From Steroidobacteraceae bacterium (GTDB lineage Bacteria > Pseudomonadota > Gammaproteobacteria > Steroidobacterales > Steroidobacteraceae): a stretch of DNA of 19,156 nucleotides. Location of the stretch: assembly GCA_025927665.1 (NCBI GenBank), contig JAICKZ010000015.1, forward strand, positions 1-19,156, given 5' to 3'. This document shows, piece by piece, positions 15,573 to 19,156 of this stretch. Below the pieces are notes generated by a model. That model worked only from the letters and a program-made list of their open reading frames with translations. It made no database searches and was not told the origin of the DNA. Position numbers and translations under genes: made by a program. Position 1 is the first letter of the stretch, and every line of letters begins with the position of its first letter.

Positions 15573-15584
15573 TCACGGTCGTTA
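15573..15584. promoter_or_regulatory. TetR operator site 2 (imperfect copy)
   Basis: TCACGGTCGTTA matches site 1 at 10 of 12 positions. Its centre is 24 bp from the centre of site 1 and it covers the predicted start of transcription. Two related sites in one small spacer argue against chance. Confidence 0.5.
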
Positions 15585-15639
15585 TCTTAATGGCCAGCTG
15601 ATCGCACCGCGACAGATTTTGTTCAATCAGGAGTTTCCT

Positions 15640-16056
15640 ATGCCACTTACTCTTACAGTTACCGAAGGCGTACTGCCAAAAGGTAAAGAGAAAGCCACAT
15701 TCGCTCGTCTTTCGGATGCCATGTTGAAATGGCATGGGTTGACTGGCAACAAAGTAATGACACCCAATGTCATTGGTTCCATCAATGTGCTGAAAGAAGA
15801 ACATACCTTTTCTGGATCAAAAGAAGCACCGGTAACGTTTATAGAATGGAAGGTACCATCCTTTGCCTTTGCTACTCGCGAAATTCAGCTTGGCTATATA
15901 CAGGAAGCCACCGACATCATTCATGAAGCATCAGGTGGTAAGCAACCTAAGGAACACATCTGGGTTAATGTGATTCACGCAGTTGATGGCGCATGGGGAA
16001 TTGCTGGCAGGGCGATGACAAATGCAGAACTAGGTGAGGCAATTGCCAAAGGCTAG
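15640..16056 (+). CDS. Tautomerase-superfamily protein with catalytic Pro-1
   Basis: The chosen ATG (AGGAG in TCAGGAGTTTCCT upstream) gives MPLTLTVTEGVLPKG, so that removal of Met exposes proline as residue 1. This is the hallmark of the 4-oxalocrotonate tautomerase/MIF superfamily, where the N-terminal proline is the catalytic base. A TTG seven codons earlier would hide this proline and is rejected. The 138-residue length suits the members in which two beta-alpha-beta units are fused into one chain (cis-CaaD and MSAD-like), rather than the ~62-residue 4-OT. Substrate unknown; candidates are enol-keto isomerisation or detoxification of unsaturated carbonyl or halogenated compounds. It is the first gene of the TetR-governed transcript. 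A strong hairpin follows the stop codon. Confidence 0.8.
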   Translation: MPLTLTVTEGVLPKGKEKATFARLSDAMLKWHGLTGNKVMTPNVIGSINVLKEEHTFSGSKEAPVTFIEWKVPSFAFATREIQLGYIQEATDIIHEASGGKQPKEHIWVNVIHAVDGAWGIAGRAMTNAELGEAIAKG

Positions 16057-16072
16057 TCGATCCACGTTTTGA

Positions 16073-16098
16073 AATGAGCGGCGTCATTGCCGCTCATT
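16073..16098 (+). terminator. Stem-loop terminator or attenuator after the tautomerase gene
   Basis: AATGAGCGGC and GCCGCTCATT form a perfect 10-bp stem with a 6-base loop, 17 bases past the stop codon. It is followed by CTTATATC, a poor T run, so some read-through into the next genes is plausible. Confidence 0.6.
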
Positions 16099-16136
16099 CT
16101 TATATCTACAATTCACTTTCATACAGAATCATCATC

Positions 16137-16328
16137 ATGAAAATCCCACAAACGCAAACATTTACTCGTCGCCAAACCTTAAATTTGCTGGCATTAGGTA
16201 TCGCTGGTATTGCAACCGCCACAGCCCTCGGCTCAGCAAATAATAGTGATGATATATCATCAAGCGTTATCGCCAAGAATCGCAACCAATCGAACAACAA
16301 CCCAGTATCATTTGTTGTCTCCTTCTAA
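16137..16328 (+). CDS. 63-residue protein with Tat-like signal, unknown function
   Basis: From the ATG at 16137 the ORF encodes 63 residues. Residues 9-16 read FTRRQTLN, close to the twin-arginine motif (S/T-R-R-x-F-L-K; here the phenylalanine and lysine are replaced), followed by a hydrophobic stretch LLALGIAGIATATALG. A signal peptidase-like site follows GSA at residue 34. Only ~29 residues remain: a polar, Asn/Ser-rich tail (NNSDDISSS ... NNNPVSFVVSF). I do not recognise it. It could be a true small exported or membrane peptide, the remnant of a larger Tat-exported enzyme, or a chance ORF. No ribosome binding site is obvious. It ends 16 bases before the GlcG-family gene, in the same orientation, which favours joint transcription. 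Confidence 0.45.
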   Translation: MKIPQTQTFTRRQTLNLLALGIAGIATATALGSANNSDDISSSVIAKNRNQSNNNPVSFVVSF

Positions 16329-16344
16329 TTGCATAGAGTGAAGT

Positions 16345-16884
16345 ATGAAGATCAGAAACTTTGATATCGTGATCGCCATTGCATTCGGTATATCAATTTT
16401 CAATCCACTTATTTTAGTGCGTGCAGAAACAACAGTAGTTAATTCAGCTTTGCCACTGACTGTGTCGATGGATGCTCTTAATGAAGCCATTCGAGTTTGT
16501 GGCGAAAAGAGCTATAAAGTCGCTGTCGCTGTCGTTGATACTGATGGCGTTATAAAAGTTCAGGCACGCAGCGATGGTAGTCCGATTCATTCGCAACGCT
16601 TTTCTTTCAGGAAGGCCTATACCATCGTCAGCATGGGGCCCGAGTTTGGTGTTGACACTGCCAGCGCATTGGTCAAGTTACTCAGTAATTCTCCAATGGG
16701 ATTGGCCAATGTTGCCAGCGGTTCTACTGATCTGTTATTCCTGCCCGGGGCGGTATTGATAAAGTCGGGCAATACCATTATCGGTGCGATCGGTGTCAGT
16801 GGTGCACCCCTCAGTTCTGAAGACGAGATTTGTGCTCAAGCAGCTGTTACAAAAATTGCTCCTCTGTTAAAAAAGGGCGACTAA
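16345..16884 (+). CDS. GlcG/HbpS family (DUF336) heme-binding-type exported protein
   Basis: The 179-residue product has a signal peptide (MKIRNFDIVIAIAFGISIFNPLILVRA, cut before ETTVV). It is followed by a complete GlcG/HbpS domain: LTVSMDALNEAIRVCGEKSYKVAVAVVDTDGVIKVQARSDGSP, then FSFRKAYTIVSMG and a glycine-rich end GNTIIGAIGVSGAPLSSEDEICAQAA. Proteins of this family bind heme or similar cofactors; HbpS of Streptomyces is exported and takes part in redox sensing. The exact ligand is not readable here. GAGTGAAG precedes the ATG. It sits 16 bases after the 63-residue ORF in the tautomerase operon direction. An exported member fits a periplasmic scavenging or stress role. It converges with the RND gene. 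Confidence 0.85.
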   Translation: MKIRNFDIVIAIAFGISIFNPLILVRAETTVVNSALPLTVSMDALNEAIRVCGEKSYKVAVAVVDTDGVIKVQARSDGSPIHSQRFSFRKAYTIVSMGPEFGVDTASALVKLLSNSPMGLANVASGSTDLLFLPGAVLIKSGNTIIGAIGVSGAPLSSEDEICAQAAVTKIAPLLKKGD

Positions 16885-17008
16885 AACCACAAACAAAAGT
16901 ATCGCACGCAAAAATCATTCTGATTTGTTCGACCCATCGTTCGTCAGATGCCCCGCTCTTGGACATGAAGTGTTATGGCAAGCTAGTTGATTGAAGAATT
17001 AGGTCAGA
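16885..17008. other. Intergenic gap between convergent GlcG-family and RND genes
   Basis: This 124-base gap contains no gene I can support and no convincing terminator hairpin. Transcripts from both sides converge here. Confidence 0.4.
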
Positions 17009-19156
17009 TCAATCCGCAATGTCGTGTTGTTTATTCCTTACTGAAGTTTCAGGTTTACTTTCAACTTCAATCACCGGTGCTAATAACTTATACATCACCG
17101 GTGTCACCAATCTTGCCAACAGCGTTGAGGTAATCAATCCACCGATGATCACCCACGCCAGTGGTGAATAAATTCCCGTGTTTTCCAGTGCCAATGGCAA
17201 GAGGCCACCAATGGCAGTTGCAGAGGTCAACAAGATGGGCAGGAAACGTACTTCACCTGCGCGTTCAATCGCCGCGTCCAGCGCGATACCTTGCTTGCGC
17301 AATTGATTGGTAAAATCCACCAGCAAAATGGAGTTTTTAATCTCGATACCGATCAAGCCAATAAATCCAATACTGGCCGTGAATGAGATGTCATTGCCGG
17401 TGACCAACAACATCAGCAATCCACCCAGCACACCGAGTGGTACAACGGTCAATACAATCAAGGTGCTCTTGAAGTTACCAAACTCCAACACCAGCACGGC
17501 GAATACACCGAAGATTGCAATAATGATGGCGGTGCCGATGCCGGAAAAACTTTCCGCACTGGATGCCGCTTCGCCACCGAGTTTGTAGTGATAACCCGGC
17601 GGCCAATGAAAGGCGTTTAAACGTTTCACCACCGCTTGAGTTACCTTGGCGACATTCTCGCCGCGTAACACTTCGGCATCAATTACCACGGCACGTTCAC
17701 GGCTGAAACGCTGAATCAAAATGGGTGCATTTTCAAATTTCAATGTTGCCAGTTGCGACAAGGGCAGGCTTTGACCCGTTACCGTTGTCACACGAGTTTG
17801 TTGCAGCGTATCGAGATTGGCGCGTTCACCCACGGGTACTCGCAACATGATGTCGTATTGTTCACCATCGGTATCGCGATACTTTCCTGCAGGCAAGCCA
17901 CTGATTGCCATGCGCACTGCACGATCAAATTCGATGGTAGGAACACCCAGCAAATTAGCTTTCGCAGAATCCACATTCAAACGTAAATTGGTGCGCGCAA
18001 CTCGCATGGAATTTTTAACATCGCGGGTACCTGGCGTTTCTTTTACCAACGCTTCGATTTCGTGACTAAGCTTTTCCAACATCTCAAGATCAGATCCCAA
18101 CACTCGTACCGATACCGGTGCAGAAATTGGAATGCCATTGGTAAATTCTTTTACGGTGATGCGTGCGTTTGGATATACGTCGAGTTGGGTTCGTAAAACA
18201 TCGAGCATCTTCGGTGTGGTGCGTGCGCTATAACTTTTTAGTTGCACATAAATTTCAGCGAAGTTAGCCGAGTATTCTACCGGTACATGATTGTAATAAA
18301 TCTGTGGATTGCCATGTCCCACATTGGAAAAATAACTACTCACCTCGGGCATCTGCTTTATTTTCGATTCCACAAAATCCAATGCATGTTCGGTTTCTGC
18401 GAAGCTGCTGCCATTGGGAGTGGAGATGTCAATTAGAAAGCGCGGAGTATCTGCTTTCGGAAATAGACTGGAACCAAGAATGGGTATGACCAATGCAGAG
18501 AGCAGTATCGAACCACCAATTGCCGCCACCGCAGTGATTCTTGGTTTTTTCAACGCTGTATGTAATGCGGGTTGATAATAGCGATGGATGGCACCCATCA
18601 CCGCTTTGAGTAGTTTTCCGCCTTCGTCATGCACCCCCACTTTTTCTTTCAGAAGATTGCTGGCCAAGAATGGAATCACAAACAAGGCAACGATGAGCGA
18701 GCCGATTACCGTGGCGACAATCGAGGTGGGCAGCACGCGAATAAACTTGCCTGCATCACCCGGTAATAACAGCAGTGGTAGAAATGCAAATATGAGCGTC
18801 GCAGTACAACCTAAAATCGCTTCGAATATCTGCTCCGTTGCCAATAACGCAGCTTGAATACGCGAGTGTCCTTCACGCAAATAGCGTGCAATGTTTTCGA
18901 CCACCACGATGGAATCATCTACCAGCAGGCCCAATGCGACGACGAAGCCTGCAATGGAAATTTGATTGAGTGAATAGCCAACGAAGTACAACACCGCCAA
19001 ACCAAAGGCCAGTGACAAAGGCACCGAAATCATCACAATGCCTGCAGCACGCAGACCCAGTGGTAACAAGGTAATCAATACCAATGCCACCGCAATGCCG
19101 AAGTCACGATATAAACTATTCAATCGATGTTCGACATTGTGTGCCTGACTGAACCC
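17009..19156 (-). CDS. RND-family efflux permease, C-terminal two-thirds (truncated by window end)
   Basis: The frame is still open at the right edge (upstream residues read GFSQAHNVEHRL before the first listed start), so roughly the first third, about 330 residues by comparison with AcrB, is missing. What remains begins near the second transmembrane helix. It includes the proton-relay aspartates in GLLVDDSIVVVENIARYL, the matching relay lysine in GLIGIEIKNSILLVDF, and the large second periplasmic loop between them (from ~220 to ~530 of the visible part). Helix groups flank that loop, and the C-terminal tail ends in QHDIAD. Partner membrane-fusion and outer-membrane genes are not in the window; they may lie beyond the right edge, upstream of this gene. 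Substrate is unknown: a drug or hydrophobe pump is likely. The two relay aspartates and lysine are intact, so it should be active. Confidence 0.93.
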   Translation of the reverse strand, partial: GFSQAHNVEHRLNSLYRDFGIAVALVLITLLPLGLRAAGIVMISVPLSLAFGLAVLYFVGYSLNQISIAGFVVALGLLVDDSIVVVENIARYLREGHSRIQAALLATEQIFEAILGCTATLIFAFLPLLLLPGDAGKFIRVLPTSIVATVIGSLIVALFVIPFLASNLLKEKVGVHDEGGKLLKAVMGAIHRYYQPALHTALKKPRITAVAAIGGSILLSALVIPILGSSLFPKADTPRFLIDISTPNGSSFAETEHALDFVESKIKQMPEVSSYFSNVGHGNPQIYYNHVPVEYSANFAEIYVQLKSYSARTTPKMLDVLRTQLDVYPNARITVKEFTNGIPISAPVSVRVLGSDLEMLEKLSHEIEALVKETPGTRDVKNSMRVARTNLRLNVDSAKANLLGVPTIEFDRAVRMAISGLPAGKYRDTDGEQYDIMLRVPVGERANLDTLQQTRVTTVTGQSLPLSQLATLKFENAPILIQRFSRERAVVIDAEVLRGENVAKVTQAVVKRLNAFHWPPGYHYKLGGEAASSAESFSGIGTAIIIAIFGVFAVLVLEFGNFKSTLIVLTVVPLGVLGGLLMLLVTGNDISFTASIGFIGLIGIEIKNSILLVDFTNQLRKQGIALDAAIERAGEVRFLPILLTSATAIGGLLPLALENTGIYSPLAWVIIGGLITSTLLARLVTPVMYKLLAPVIEVESKPETSVRNKQHDIAD

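Noticed and set aside
15517..15804. Minus-strand ORF across the tetR-tautomerase spacer
   Set aside because: It runs through the promoter region and antisense to the tautomerase, with no recognisable domain.
16885..19156. TetR control of the RND pump
   Set aside because: TetR genes often sit next to RND genes, but here the pump is convergent, three genes away, and its promoter is outside the window; the palindromes lie at the tautomerase instead.
1..19156. CRISPR array, tRNA/rRNA genes, insertion sequences or prophage
   Set aside because: I looked for regularly spaced repeats, RNA gene hallmarks, transposase motifs and terminal repeats on both strands by eye and found none.

Overview
The window looks like an ordinary chromosomal segment of a gammaproteobacterium. 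The evidence is the tesA / ybbA-ybbP divergent layout known from E. coli, a close FadD-type acyl-CoA synthetase, and an intermediate GC content (mid-40s percent by eye). The genus cannot be named from sequence alone. I see no rRNA, tRNA, insertion sequence, phage gene or CRISPR array. Both ends cut through genes: the left end opens inside a flavoprotein gene, and the right end cuts off the N-terminal part of an RND pump.

Left block (1-4032, + strand): three tightly packed genes encode an NAD(P)-linked 2-oxoacid oxidoreductase. They are a GltD-like flavoprotein with C-terminal 4Fe-4S clusters, a fused gamma-alpha subunit and a thiamine-diphosphate beta subunit. The arrangement resembles the Azoarcus-type 2-oxoglutarate:NADP+ oxidoreductase (KorABC). 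A SHOCT-PspC membrane protein and a GNAT acetyltransferase follow (4130-4935).

Two minus-strand genes (4976-6060) form a RES/Xre-type toxin-antitoxin operon. Its promoter lies in a near-perfect 13-bp inverted repeat just upstream of the antitoxin. Next comes a 259-residue single-pass protein resembling an anti-sigma factor, with no sigma gene beside it (6367-7146).

The centre (7190-12844) is a lipid block. The ABC permease ybbP and ATPase ybbA are on the minus strand, tesA diverges from ybbA with almost no space between them, and fadD follows tesA. Extraction, hydrolysis and re-activation of acyl chains could thus be linked. Two exported proteins follow: a DUF2845 protein and an FG-GAP-like repeat protein (12892-14791).

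The right block (14866-16884) is a TetR-controlled divergon. The TetR gene diverges from a Pro-1 tautomerase, then come a 63-residue ORF with a Tat-like leader and an exported GlcG/HbpS-family protein. Two related operator-like palindromes, 24 bp centre to centre, sit on the tautomerase promoter, and one also covers the upstream part of the tetR promoter. A convergent, truncated RND efflux permease gene fills the right end (17009-19156).

Most of the content consists of known families. The features most worth following are the TetR divergon with its tiny Tat-like ORF, the tesA-ybbAP-fadD linkage, the KorABC-like enzyme, and the orphan anti-sigma-like gene behind a palindrome-bearing spacer.
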